DNA of 64,000 nucleotides from contig JAIKWV010000015.1 in assembly GCA_024684435.1 (NCBI GenBank), forward strand, positions 1-64,000, in the 5' to 3' direction. Below are positions 6,629 to 14,478 of this stretch, piece after piece (position 1 is the stretch's first letter; every line of letters begins with the position of its first letter). Position numbers and translations under genes: made by a program. Below the pieces are notes generated by a model. The model made no database searches, was not told the DNA's origin, and was given only the letters and a program-made list of their open reading frames with translations. Origin of the DNA: Clostridiales bacterium. GTDB taxonomy: Bacteria; Bacillota; Clostridia; Oscillospirales; Acutalibacteraceae.

Positions 6629-9004
6629 ATGGCAGAAGATTTTTTTGAGCTTCGTCGCCGTATAATTGAACGGGACTTCAACAGAATGAACGATATGCAG
6701 AAAAAAGCGGTCTTCCGAACGGAAGGACCGCTTTTGGTTCTTGCGGGGGCAGGCAGCGGAAAAACCACGGTGCTTGTCAACCGTATAGCCAATATCTTAA
6801 AGTACGGTAAAGCCTACAATTCCGATTACTGCGAATTTACTCCCACAGACAAAGATATTTTGAATATGCAGGCTTATCTGAACGGTGACGAGTCCCTGTA
6901 TATGGACTTTGAGGATCTTATGAGCGTTGACGCTCCGAGACCATGGGAGATCCTTGCCATCACGTTTACGAACAAGGCGGCAAATGAGCTCAAGGACAGG
7001 CTTGAGGTCATGATAGGGGAGAGCGCGTCGAATATCTGGGCGTCGACCTTCCACTCAGCCTGCGCGAGGATACTGCGCCGTGACGGTGAACTGCTGGGCT
7101 TTTCAAATCATTTTACGATATACGATACCGACGATTCGGCACGCAGTATAAAGGAATGTCAGAGACTGTTGGGCATTGACGATAAATTCCTGCCCTACAG
7201 GCAGATCATGTCAGAAATAAGCAGGGCGAAGGACAATCTCATTTCTCCCGAGGAATACGCGGCTCAGGCGGGCAGCGACATAAGGCTTGCTAAGATAGCA
7301 AAGGCATACAAAACATATCAGGATATGCTCAAAACCGCTGACGCCATGGACTTTGACGATATAATCGTAAACACCGTTCGACTGCTTGAAAAATTTGAAG
7401 ATGTGCGTGAATATTATCAGAACAAGTTCAGGTACATAATGGTGGACGAATATCAGGATACAAACCATGCCCAGTACAGGCTCACGTCTATTCTGGCGGA
7501 CAAGCATAAGAACATCTGCGTTGTGGGGGATGACGATCAGAGCATATACCGCTTCAGAGGTGCGACAATAGAGAACATCTTAAGCTTTGAGGAACAGCAC
7601 AGGAATGCTGTAGTCATCCGTCTTGAGCAGAACTACCGCTCAACACAGAACATCCTCAGCACGGCAAACGCGGTGATCTCACACAACACCAGACGTAAGG
7701 GCAAAAATCTCTGGACCGCCAACGGGGACGGAGATAAGGTAGAGCTAAACACCTCAAACGATGAACGGGAAGAGGGCAATTTTATTGCTCAGACAGTGCT
7801 CAACGGCGTTGCCGCAGGGGGCAAGTGGAGCGATTTTGCCGTGCTTTACCGCATGAATTCACAGTCAACGGTCATTGAAAATTCATTTGTCCGTGCCGGT
7901 ATTCCCTACAGGATCATAGGCGGCAGACGGTTCTATGAACGTAAGGAGATCCGTGACGCCATGGCGTACCTCACGGTTATAAACAATCCTTCGGACAATA
8001 CAAGACTGCGCAGGATCATAAACGAGCCCAAGCGTAAAATCGGCGACACCACCGTCAACAATGTGGCTGATATCGCGGACGGTCTTGGGATAAGCATGTT
8101 TGAAGTTATCAAAAATGCCGATGATTATCCTGCATTATCAAAATCCCTGACGCCCCTCAAGACCTTTGCGGCGTTTATTGAAAAATATCATAACATGGTG
8201 GAGGATACCCCTCTCAACGAGCTGTTTGAGCAGATGATAAATGAGAGCGGTTATATCCTTGCGCTTTCAAAAGATATGTCCACATATCAGGAAAGGATCG
8301 AAAACCTGAACGAGCTTTCATCAAACCTGATACGTTACGCTGATGAAAACGACGAACCTTCCTTAAGCGGTTTCCTTGAAGAGGTCGCCCTTATGACGGA
8401 TATCGACAACTACAATTCCGAAACAGACGCCGTTGTTATGATGACCATGCACGCGGCGAAGGGGCTTGAGTTCCCGGTGGTGTTTATCGCCGGTATGGAG
8501 GAGGAGCTTTTCCCCGGCTCAAGATCTATATTTAACGAGGATGATATCGAGGAGGAGCGCAGGCTTGCATATGTGGGCATAACGCGGGCTAAAAGAAAGC
8601 TGTATCTTACAAACGCCCGTTCAAGGATACTTTTCGGTTCCACAAAATATAATCCGCCCTCAAGATTTGTCAGGGAAATACCGGAGGAATTGCTTAAGGT
8701 AAGCGGCACCGGCATGAGGAGACCCCAGGCAAATGTTATGATAAATAACGGAGAGCAGTCATATACAGTCAGCTCCGTAAACCGGGGATTTTCTTCCGCA
8801 AAGCCAGGCAGACCGAAAATCAATACAGGAGTCTCAAACGCCGGAAAATATAAAGTCGGAGACGCTGTGGGGCACAAAATATTCGGCACCGGCGTTATTC
8901 TTTCCGCTCAGGCTATGGGTAACGATATGCTTCTGGAAATAGCTTTTGACAAGGCGGGTACAAAGAAAATAATGGCAAACTACGCGAATCTTACTCTGAA
9001 ATAA
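6629..9004 (+). CDS. pcrA: UvrD/PcrA-type ATP-dependent DNA helicase
   Basis: A 791-residue superfamily 1A helicase. Visible motifs are the Q-motif region (MNDMQKKAV), Walker A AGAGSGKTT (about 39-47), motif Ia ITFTNKAANEL, motif II VDEYQDT (272-278), motif III GDDDQSIYRFRGA, motif IV LEQNYRST, motif V TMHAAKGLEFP and motif VI VGITRAKR. It would act in nucleotide excision and mismatch repair and in removing RecA or stalled replication/transcription blocks. ATG at 6629 is chosen because GAAGGA lies 8 bp ahead; ATG at 6620 overlaps that site. About 40 additional residues lie between motifs I and Ia. The C-terminus (KYKVGDAVGHKIFGTGVI) matches the PcrA RNA-polymerase-binding tail. Confidence 0.94.
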   Translation: MAEDFFELRRRIIERDFNRMNDMQKKAVFRTEGPLLVLAGAGSGKTTVLVNRIANILKYGKAYNSDYCEFTPTDKDILNMQAYLNGDESLYMDFEDLMSVDAPRPWEILAITFTNKAANELKDRLEVMIGESASNIWASTFHSACARILRRDGELLGFSNHFTIYDTDDSARSIKECQRLLGIDDKFLPYRQIMSEISRAKDNLISPEEYAAQAGSDIRLAKIAKAYKTYQDMLKTADAMDFDDIIVNTVRLLEKFEDVREYYQNKFRYIMVDEYQDTNHAQYRLTSILADKHKNICVVGDDDQSIYRFRGATIENILSFEEQHRNAVVIRLEQNYRSTQNILSTANAVISHNTRRKGKNLWTANGDGDKVELNTSNDEREEGNFIAQTVLNGVAAGGKWSDFAVLYRMNSQSTVIENSFVRAGIPYRIIGGRRFYERKEIRDAMAYLTVINNPSDNTRLRRIINEPKRKIGDTTVNNVADIADGLGISMFEVIKNADDYPALSKSLTPLKTFAAFIEKYHNMVEDTPLNELFEQMINESGYILALSKDMSTYQERIENLNELSSNLIRYADENDEPSLSGFLEEVALMTDIDNYNSETDAVVMMTMHAAKGLEFPVVFIAGMEEELFPGSRSIFNEDDIEEERRLAYVGITRAKRKLYLTNARSRILFGSTKYNPPSRFVREIPEELLKVSGTGMRRPQANVMINNGEQSYTVSSVNRGFSSAKPGRPKINTGVSNAGKYKVGDAVGHKIFGTGVILSAQAMGNDMLLEIAFDKAGTKKIMANYANLTLK

Positions 9005-9019
9005 TGCGGGGGCGTTTTT

Positions 9020-10501
9020 ATGGTCAAAAAAGCTTTTAAGGCGTTCCTTGCGGTCGTTGTTTCCTTTGCCGTATTCAGCTCGGCAGGCTTGTCAGTTTTC
9101 GCGGCGGAACGTGAGGTCACGCCTGTGGTAGTTATCAGCGGAATGGCGGCGATGCCTTTGACTCTGGACGGGGAAAACGTCTGGACGCCTTCACCCGACA
9201 GACTTTTTACTCTTGTAAAGAAAATACTGATACCTACGGTAAATTTACTTTTAAAAAGAGATTTTCAGAAGTTTTATACAGACACGGCAAAAGCCATAGA
9301 GGAGTTCTTATATCCCCTTGAATGCGATGACGACGGCAATTCTATCTGTAAAGTAGAACACCTTGACTTCTCTTTGTCGGCAGATAACTACAGTGAATAT
9401 TACGAAGACGACGATCTTACAAATGAAATGGCCATTGTACACAGCTATGTGGACGCAATAGGCGGCAAAAACGTTTATTTCTTTAACTATGACTGGCGCA
9501 TGAGCCCCCTTGATCACGCCGACGATCTGAAGGACTTTATCGACAACGTCAGAGCTGAAACAAAAAGCAGAGAGGTGTGTCTGGTCGCCTGCAGTATGGG
9601 CGGCACCGTTCTGCTTTCATACCTTGAAAAATATACCGCCGAGGGTATAAAGAACTGCATTTTTGCTTCCACCGCTTTTCAGGGCACATCCGTGGCGGGA
9701 GAGCTTTTTCAAAGGAAGGTCAGCTTTGATAAAGAGGGTCTTATATTAAGAATAAATCAGCTTGGCAAAAAAGGCGCGGCGCAGGTAATAATACCGTTAA
9801 TAACCGGTATGCTTGATAAGCTGGGCATTATGGATTTTGCCGTTGATCTGGCAAACGGACTAGTGCTCGATCAACTGAACGGTATATATAAAGATCTGAT
9901 CGAAGTCACCTTCGGTCATATGCCCGGGGTATGGGCTCTTGTTGCCGATGAATACTACGTTCAGGCAAAATCGGTGATGCTCGACCCTGTGAAAAATGAG
10001 AAGCTTATCGAAAAGACCGATCAATATCACGATAATATTCAGACAAAGGCGGAAGAGATAATTTCCGGAGCGGAGAACACCGGCTGTGAGGTGTATATAA
10101 TTTCTCAGTACAACAGGCAGGGCTTGCCGGTTTCGCCCTTCTCCACAGCTAATAACAGCGATTTTCTGGTGGACACGGTTTACTCCAGCGGGGGTGCGGT
10201 GGTCGCAGATCTGGGAAAAACCTTGCCTTCGGATTATAAGCAGGCAAATACTTCCTGCGGTCATAACCATTTATCCGCGGACAAGGTGGTGGACGCCTCC
10301 GCCTGTATGAGACCGGAACGCACCTGGTTCATTAAGGATATGGCGCACATCGACTTTCCCTACGGCAGCGACGCTTCGGAACTTCTTATCTGGCTTTCCA
10401 CCGGAGACGATCAAGGCTTTAATATCTTTTCTTCGGAAAAATTTCCGCAGTTTATGAAGTTTAACGCCAATACCGGCAGACTTACCGCCGTGATAAATTA
10501 A
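9020..10501 (+). CDS. Exported LCAT-like alpha/beta hydrolase (putative lipase/acyltransferase)
   Basis: A 493-residue protein with a signal peptide (VKKAFKAFLAVVVSFAVF, cleavage near Ala28). The fold resembles lecithin:cholesterol acyltransferase-type hydrolases: an early PVVVISGMAAMP strand/oxyanion region, FFNYDWRMSP, a nucleophile elbow VACSMGG with Ser192, and a late Asp/His region (VVADLGKTL; CGHNHLSADKVVDAS; MAHIDFP). The elbow is A-x-S-x-G rather than the usual G-x-S-x-G, a known variant in bacterial lipases. Likely substrates are acyl esters outside the membrane, but none can be named. A tiny membrane protein gene follows after 19 bp and is probably cotranscribed. The gene starts 15 bp after pcrA. 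Confidence 0.75.
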   Translation: MVKKAFKAFLAVVVSFAVFSSAGLSVFAAEREVTPVVVISGMAAMPLTLDGENVWTPSPDRLFTLVKKILIPTVNLLLKRDFQKFYTDTAKAIEEFLYPLECDDDGNSICKVEHLDFSLSADNYSEYYEDDDLTNEMAIVHSYVDAIGGKNVYFFNYDWRMSPLDHADDLKDFIDNVRAETKSREVCLVACSMGGTVLLSYLEKYTAEGIKNCIFASTAFQGTSVAGELFQRKVSFDKEGLILRINQLGKKGAAQVIIPLITGMLDKLGIMDFAVDLANGLVLDQLNGIYKDLIEVTFGHMPGVWALVADEYYVQAKSVMLDPVKNEKLIEKTDQYHDNIQTKAEEIISGAENTGCEVYIISQYNRQGLPVSPFSTANNSDFLVDTVYSSGGAVVADLGKTLPSDYKQANTSCGHNHLSADKVVDASACMRPERTWFIKDMAHIDFPYGSDASELLIWLSTGDDQGFNIFSSEKFPQFMKFNANTGRLTAVIN

Positions 10502-10520
10502 ATATAAAGGAGAGGATATT

Positions 10521-10709
10521 ATGAAAAAAATTGTTTTTGCCTTATTGCTTTTTGTAAGTACAGTTATGCTTACTGTGCCTGCTGTCAGCGCTGTTGACAA
10601 CGTCGCCACAGGCAGTGATCCAAAGTGGAAAACCGTTGCCATGATAGGCGCTGTTGTTGTGGCGATAATTATATTGGTCATATCCCTTAAGGCAAAGAAG
10701 AAAGATTGA
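10521..10709 (+). CDS. Small membrane protein (62 residues)
   Basis: The N-terminal segment (KKIVFALLLFVSTVMLTVPAV, about residues 2-22) looks like a signal peptide with a possible cleavage near VSA. It is followed by a short polar stretch, a second hydrophobic helix (VAMIGAVVVAIIILVISL) and a basic tail KAKKKD. AAAGGAGAGG precedes ATG by a normal distance, so it is likely translated. I do not recognise a family. Its position behind the exported hydrolase and before a terminator suggests a joint unit; it could be a membrane anchor or partner, but that is speculation. Confidence 0.6.
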   Translation: MKKIVFALLLFVSTVMLTVPAVSAVDNVATGSDPKWKTVAMIGAVVVAIIILVISLKAKKKD

Positions 10710-10730
10710 ATCGTACTATCACAAAAGAAC

Positions 10731-10775
10731 CCCCTCAGAGTCAAGTTGCTTAAAACTCTGAGGGGATAAATTTTT
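10731..10775. terminator. Bidirectional Rho-independent terminator
   Basis: CCCCTCAGAGT (10731-10741) pairs perfectly with ACTCTGAGGGG (10755-10765), followed by a T run on the plus strand (10771-10775). The minus strand also has a T-containing run. It ends both the hydrolase unit and the convergent fucosidase gene. Confidence 0.85.
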
Positions 10776-12072
10776 ATATTTTCATGCCTTTGGAACGGTC
10801 AAAGCCGTTAGCTATCTGGGGATAATATGAGCCGCGTAAGTATTCCGGACGTTCCTCAAATTCAAGCTTGAAAACGGGTACGCCCACGTTTTTGTCCGGA
10901 CACTCCTTGGGGAGATCTTTCATTATCAAACGCTGTCCCTTGTATTCAAATTTTATCTCTTCTCCCGTTGAAAGCAGGGTTATTCTTTTCGGCGGCTTAA
11001 GATATCCGCCCACACCCATTTCGGGATGACCCGACCATACGCGGGTCCAGAGATATACGTTGTTGCCGCTGAGTGACTCGTATGTGGTACCGTTGCCGCC
11101 TATGGGTATTTCGATCTTTTCGGCGGTATATACCGCCTCCGCATTCTCTTTAAGCCATTTTCCAACCTTGAGCAGCGGTTCCCTGACCTCTTCGGGAAGT
11201 GAACCGTCAGGCTTCGGACCAACGTTGAGCAGCAGGTTCCCGCCGCCCTCTATACAGGTGTTGAGCATGGTTATGATCTTCTGCGGAGAATAGCTGTAAG
11301 CCTTTGCCTGTTCGGAGTTTATATATCCCCAGCTTATGCCGTTGAAGGTCATGCACGCCTCCCAGTCGGTGTCGCAGAAATTGATATGCTCTTCTGGAGT
11401 GCCGAAATCCTCGGGCAAGCCGCTTCTGTTATTGATTATGATATCCGGCTGAAGGGTGCGCAGGAACTGATTCCTTTGCAGTGAACCCCAGCCCTCAAAG
11501 GTTTCCATGGGTTTTGGTATATCGTACCAGAGAATGTCGATCTTGCCGTAATTGGTGAGAAGCTCGGTGTTGAGGTCCTGAATATATTTCAAAAATCTTT
11601 CCCTTGCCTCCGGGTCGTAGGCGGCTTTATACGCATCGGGATGGTGCCAGTCCATAAGGGAGGAGTAGAAGCCTATACCCAGACCGAACTCACGGCAGGC
11701 ATCCACAAATTCCCTGACTATATCCCTGTGAGGGCCGTAGTTTACGGAGTTGTACTCATTTACCTTTGAATCCCAAAGACTGAAGCCTTCGTGATGGCGG
11801 GTGGTTAGCACCATATATTTCATGCCGGCGTCTTTTGCAAGCTTTGCCCATTCACGGGGAGCGCCATCAATGACAGAAAAGGTGTTTGCAAGCTGAGCGT
11901 ATTCGTCAACGGGGATGTTTTCCTCAAGCTGTACCCATTCGCCTCTGCCAAGCTGGGAATATAAACCGAAATGGATGAACATCCCGAATCGCGCGTCCCT
12001 CCACCATTTCATCCTGCGATCCCTTGTAGCGGCAAGCTGTTTTTCATATTCCGGTCTGCTGATATATTCCAA
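10774..12072 (-). CDS. Alpha-L-fucosidase, GH29
   Basis: A 432-residue glycoside hydrolase. Family GH29 features are the N-terminal WWRDARFGMFIHFGLYS, the substrate-binding TTRHHEGFSLWDS (90-102), and IDILWYDIP with Asp184 as the likely nucleophile. It lacks a signal peptide, so it should act in the cytoplasm on imported fucosylated oligosaccharides. The start is taken as TTG (complement 12070-12072) because AAAGGAGTG stands just upstream. The longer frame from 12135 runs into the promoter. A lactaldehyde reductase gene (fucO) at 56.5 kb would fit fucose breakdown, though no fucose isomerase, kinase or aldolase is in the window. General acid assignment is not possible by eye. Confidence 0.9.
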   Translation of the reverse strand: MEYISRPEYEKQLAATRDRRMKWWRDARFGMFIHFGLYSQLGRGEWVQLEENIPVDEYAQLANTFSVIDGAPREWAKLAKDAGMKYMVLTTRHHEGFSLWDSKVNEYNSVNYGPHRDIVREFVDACREFGLGIGFYSSLMDWHHPDAYKAAYDPEARERFLKYIQDLNTELLTNYGKIDILWYDIPKPMETFEGWGSLQRNQFLRTLQPDIIINNRSGLPEDFGTPEEHINFCDTDWEACMTFNGISWGYINSEQAKAYSYSPQKIITMLNTCIEGGGNLLLNVGPKPDGSLPEEVREPLLKVGKWLKENAEAVYTAEKIEIPIGGNGTTYESLSGNNVYLWTRVWSGHPEMGVGGYLKPPKRITLLSTGEEIKFEYKGQRLIMKDLPKECPDKNVGVPVFKLEFEERPEYLRGSYYPQIANGFDRSKGMKI

Positions 12073-12103
12073 AATAAACACTCCTTTTAAAGTTGCTGTA
12101 AAA

Positions 12104-12132
12104 ATATTATCACTGCCGAAACAGGTTGTCAA
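12104..12132 (-). promoter_or_regulatory. SigA-type promoter for the fucosidase gene
   Basis: On the minus strand TTGACA (12132-12127) and TAATAT (12109-12104) are separated by 17 bp, about 30 bp upstream of the TTG start. Confidence 0.65.
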
Positions 12133-12141
12133 CATTGCGGC

Positions 12142-12170
12142 TTTAATTGTATAGCGGTTTATGCTATAAT
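12142..12170 (+). promoter_or_regulatory. Extended -10 promoter for the ArsC-like gene
   Basis: TATAAT at 12165-12170 is preceded by TGC (extended -10). A weak TTTAAT lies 17 bp upstream at 12142-12147. It points away from the fucosidase promoter. Confidence 0.55.
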
Positions 12171-12202
12171 AAACAGGACAACAGCAGAAAGGATCTTAAT
12201 AT

Positions 12203-12544
12203 ATGAACATACAGATATTCGGCACATCAAAAAGCTTTGATACAAAAAAGGCTCAGCGTTATTTCAGCGAGAGAAAAATAAAATTTCAATATGTGGATCT
12301 GCGGGAAAGACAACTGAGCCGGGGAGAGTGGAACAGCGTGAAATCAGCTGTGGGAGGCTGGGAAAAGCTCTTTGACGAAAACGGCAAAAACAAAGACCTT
12401 ATCACCCTTGTAAAGTATCTTACCCCGGAGGCAAAAGAGGAAAAAATATTTGAAAATCAGGAGCTTTTAAAAATGCCGATTGTCCGCAATGGCAGGCAGG
12501 CGACCGTGGGATACGCCCCGGAAATATGGCAGACGTGGGAATAA
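12203..12544 (+). CDS. ArsC/Spx-fold protein without cysteine
   Basis: A 113-residue thioredoxin-like protein of the ArsC/Spx/YffB family. IQIFGTSKSFDTKKAQRYF matches the strand-loop-helix that carries the CxxC or CxxS site in Spx/ArsC; the C-terminal KMPIVRNGRQATVGY matches the cis-Pro strand and the following signature. Length fits the family (110-130). No cysteine occurs anywhere in the protein, so arsenate reductase or Spx disulfide-switch chemistry is not possible. It may be a redox-independent RNA-polymerase-binding or regulatory relative; the function is unknown. It lies alone between divergent fucosidase and convergent ispE. Confidence 0.75.
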   Translation: MNIQIFGTSKSFDTKKAQRYFSERKIKFQYVDLRERQLSRGEWNSVKSAVGGWEKLFDENGKNKDLITLVKYLTPEAKEEKIFENQELLKMPIVRNGRQATVGYAPEIWQTWE

Positions 12545-12553
12545 AAGATAAAA

Positions 12554-12597
12554 AAGCAGCGGGACGGAGCTTCGGCTTCATCTCGCTGCTTTGTTTA
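12554..12597. terminator. Bidirectional terminator between arsC-like gene and ispE
   Basis: AAGCAGCG (12554-12561) pairs with CGCTGCTT (12584-12591), with further pairing of GGAGC and GCTTC around a TTCG loop. T-rich sequence follows on the plus strand and an A/T-rich run lies at the other side, so it can serve both genes. Confidence 0.7.
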
Positions 12598-12602
12598 TAT
12601 TC

Positions 12603-13469
12603 TCAGCTTTTTTCTATTATCAGAGCTTTGTCAGACGGTGAACACACGAATACGTCCCTGACTGTTTCCTGCAATTCCTCCGCGCATATCTCGGCGTATT
12701 TTTTATTTAAGAATATGCCGAATATTGTGGGACCGCTTCCGCTCATCTGAGCGAGCTTTGCATTATATTTGCGCATTATGTTTTTAATTTCCACCCTTTT
12801 GGGCACTTCCACGAACTGTTCAAATATGTTTCTGGCATTTGCCATCATGCCGTTAAAATCCGAATGCACCGCGGCGTGAAGCATGGCGGGACAGTTGGGG
12901 TGGTATATTTTTTCGCATTTGTCGAACTGAGCGTAAGCCTCCTTTGTCGAAACGGAGGATCCGGGCTTTGCCAGAACGAAATAACACTCCGGCAATGGAG
13001 GCAGATCGGAGAGAACGCCGCCTATGTCCTGCGAAAGCTTAAGCCCTCCGGTGAGGCAGAAGGGGACGTCGGCGCCCACCTTTATGCCTATTTCGCAAAG
13101 CTCCCGTAAGGACAGCCCGGTGCCGTATATTTCGTTGAGCGCTGCGATCACCGCGGCGCCGTCCGCGCTGCCACCGGCAAGACCAGCCGCAAAGGGGATT
13201 TGCTTTTCAATATAGATATCCGCGCCGCCATTGATCTCGCAGGCGTCCAAAAAAGCACGGGCAGCCTTAAACGCGATATTGTTTTCGTCAGTGGGTATTT
13301 CCGGCGCAGAGCAGCCTATCTTTATGCTGTCCGCCGGTTTTACCGTTACGGTGTCGTATAGGTCAAGGGACTGCATTATCATAAACAGGCTGTGGTACCC
13401 GTCATCAAGACGGGATAAAATATCAAGGAACAGGTTGATCTTTGCCGCGGCTTTTACAGTAACAGTCAT
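12603..13469 (-). CDS. ispE: 4-diphosphocytidyl-2-C-methyl-D-erythritol kinase
   Basis: A 288-residue GHMP kinase that phosphorylates CDP-methylerythritol in the MEP isoprenoid route. The N-terminal AAAKINLFLDIL contains the conserved Lys10. DGYHSLFMIMQSLDLYD follows. The ATP loop IPFAAGLAGGSADGAAV is at 91-107, and QMSGSGPTIFGIF is the C-terminal glycine-rich motif. It is read from the same strand as the PHP gene 21 bp upstream, so they form one transcript. Two more isoprenoid genes, ispA and dxs, are in this window at 37-40 kb. In B. subtilis ispE (yabH) lies elsewhere, near purR. Confidence 0.93.
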   Translation of the reverse strand: MTVTVKAAAKINLFLDILSRLDDGYHSLFMIMQSLDLYDTVTVKPADSIKIGCSAPEIPTDENNIAFKAARAFLDACEINGGADIYIEKQIPFAAGLAGGSADGAAVIAALNEIYGTGLSLRELCEIGIKVGADVPFCLTGGLKLSQDIGGVLSDLPPLPECYFVLAKPGSSVSTKEAYAQFDKCEKIYHPNCPAMLHAAVHSDFNGMMANARNIFEQFVEVPKRVEIKNIMRKYNAKLAQMSGSGPTIFGIFLNKKYAEICAEELQETVRDVFVCSPSDKALIIEKS

Positions 13470-13490
13470 AATAACCTCTCACAAAACATA

Positions 13491-14309
13491 TTATTCTATC
13501 TTTATGGGTATAGCTTCGTGCCGCTGGAACAGTGCCACGCTGTCAAATCCGCATCGCAGAGCTATGTCCATACCTTCAACTATGCCCTTGCCTATATCCT
13601 CGGCGTAGTGGGAATCGGAACCTATTGTAATATATTTGCCGCCTAATTCCTTAAAGCGTTTTACAATGGTCTCATCCGGCATTGTTTTGCCGATCTTCTG
13701 TCTGAGCCCGGAAGTGTTTATCTCAAGCGCTTTTTCGTTGTCGGCAAGGTTTTTGAGAGTGGCGTCTATCTTCTCGGCATATCTGCTCATATCCACCTTT
13801 TTACCGTATTTTCCGCATATGTATCGCAGGGGATAGGTCATATGAGCAAGGGTGTCCAGTTTATCCCAGCCGGAGAGAATTATCAGTTCATCAAAGTATT
13901 CCTGAAGCATGGCGTCAATGGCGTCGTCGTCAAACTCATCATAGTCAGGAGCCGAAAAATCAAGTCCTCCCCGCAGATTGTGGAGCGAGGCCACCAGTAT
14001 ATCATACTTGTATTTAGCGTACAGTTCCTCGGAAACCTCAAGGTCGTAGGTCGCCTGACCAAGTTCGATGCCCTGACATACAAGCAGTCTGCCGCAGAAT
14101 GCGGAACGCGCCTTGGAAATATCAAAATAAGACTGCGCCGCGACCCGATCATATTTGTGTTCCCTGAAAAAGTCCGCCTCAACGTGATCTGTAAACGCAA
14201 TGGCGCGCAAGCCTGAATCCTGAGCGCTTTCGCACATACGCATTGCGGAATGGTTGCCGTCAAAGGAATTGTCCGTATGTACGTGCAAGTCCATTATATT
14301 TTTGTACAT
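13491..14309 (-). CDS. PHP-domain phosphatase (histidinol-phosphatase-like)
   Basis: A 272-residue PHP-superfamily metal-dependent hydrolase. Metal-ligand motifs are visible: DLHVHTDNS at residues 7-15, AFTDHVEAD, GIELG, VASLHNLRG, LAHMTYPLR and a late GSDSHYAED. HisJ-type histidinol-phosphate phosphatases have this size and pattern. No his genes are nearby, so another phosphoester substrate is possible. The start ATG (complement 14307-14309) has GGGGTAA ahead; a second ATG at residue 6 is also usable. It precedes ispE in the same transcript. Confidence 0.82.
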   Translation of the reverse strand: MYKNIMDLHVHTDNSFDGNHSAMRMCESAQDSGLRAIAFTDHVEADFFREHKYDRVAAQSYFDISKARSAFCGRLLVCQGIELGQATYDLEVSEELYAKYKYDILVASLHNLRGGLDFSAPDYDEFDDDAIDAMLQEYFDELIILSGWDKLDTLAHMTYPLRYICGKYGKKVDMSRYAEKIDATLKNLADNEKALEINTSGLRQKIGKTMPDETIVKRFKELGGKYITIGSDSHYAEDIGKGIVEGMDIALRCGFDSVALFQRHEAIPIKIE

Positions 14310-14355
14310 TTGCTATTACCCCGATTATTAAATGAAATAGTTTTTTACAAACGAT

Positions 14356-14385
14356 ATGATAGCACACAGACGGGTATTTTGACAA
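14356..14385 (-). promoter_or_regulatory. Candidate promoter for PHP-ispE
   Basis: On the minus strand TTGTCA (14385-14380) and TATCAT (14361-14356) are separated by 18 bp, ending about 46 bp before the start codon. Confidence 0.45.
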
Positions 14386-14456
14386 CCTGAAAATTAAAAA
14401 TATTTAATTTTTTTGACCATGTATCGACAAAAAATAAACCGGCGCGGAGATATAAT
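14377..14456 (+). promoter_or_regulatory. Spo0A-type spoIIG promoter with two 0A-box-like sites
   Basis: TATAAT at 14451-14456 is a good -10. The nearest -35-like hexamer, TCGACA at 14424-14429, is 21 bp away, too far for normal SigA spacing. That hexamer overlaps an inverted 0A box (reverse complement TGTCGAT at 14423-14429). A second 0A-like site, reverse complement TGTCAAA, is at 14377-14383. B. subtilis spoIIG is known to have an overlong (22 bp) spacer and paired 0A boxes upstream. The resemblance supports direct Spo0A~P activation; the assignment is inferred from sequence. Confidence 0.6.
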
Positions 14457-14478
14457 TGTTTCAAACAGAGGTGTGTTT

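Noticed and set aside
12073..12135. N-terminal extension of the fucosidase
   Set aside because: The extra 21 residues overlap the promoter and ribosome site; the TTG with AAAGGAGTG ahead is a better start.
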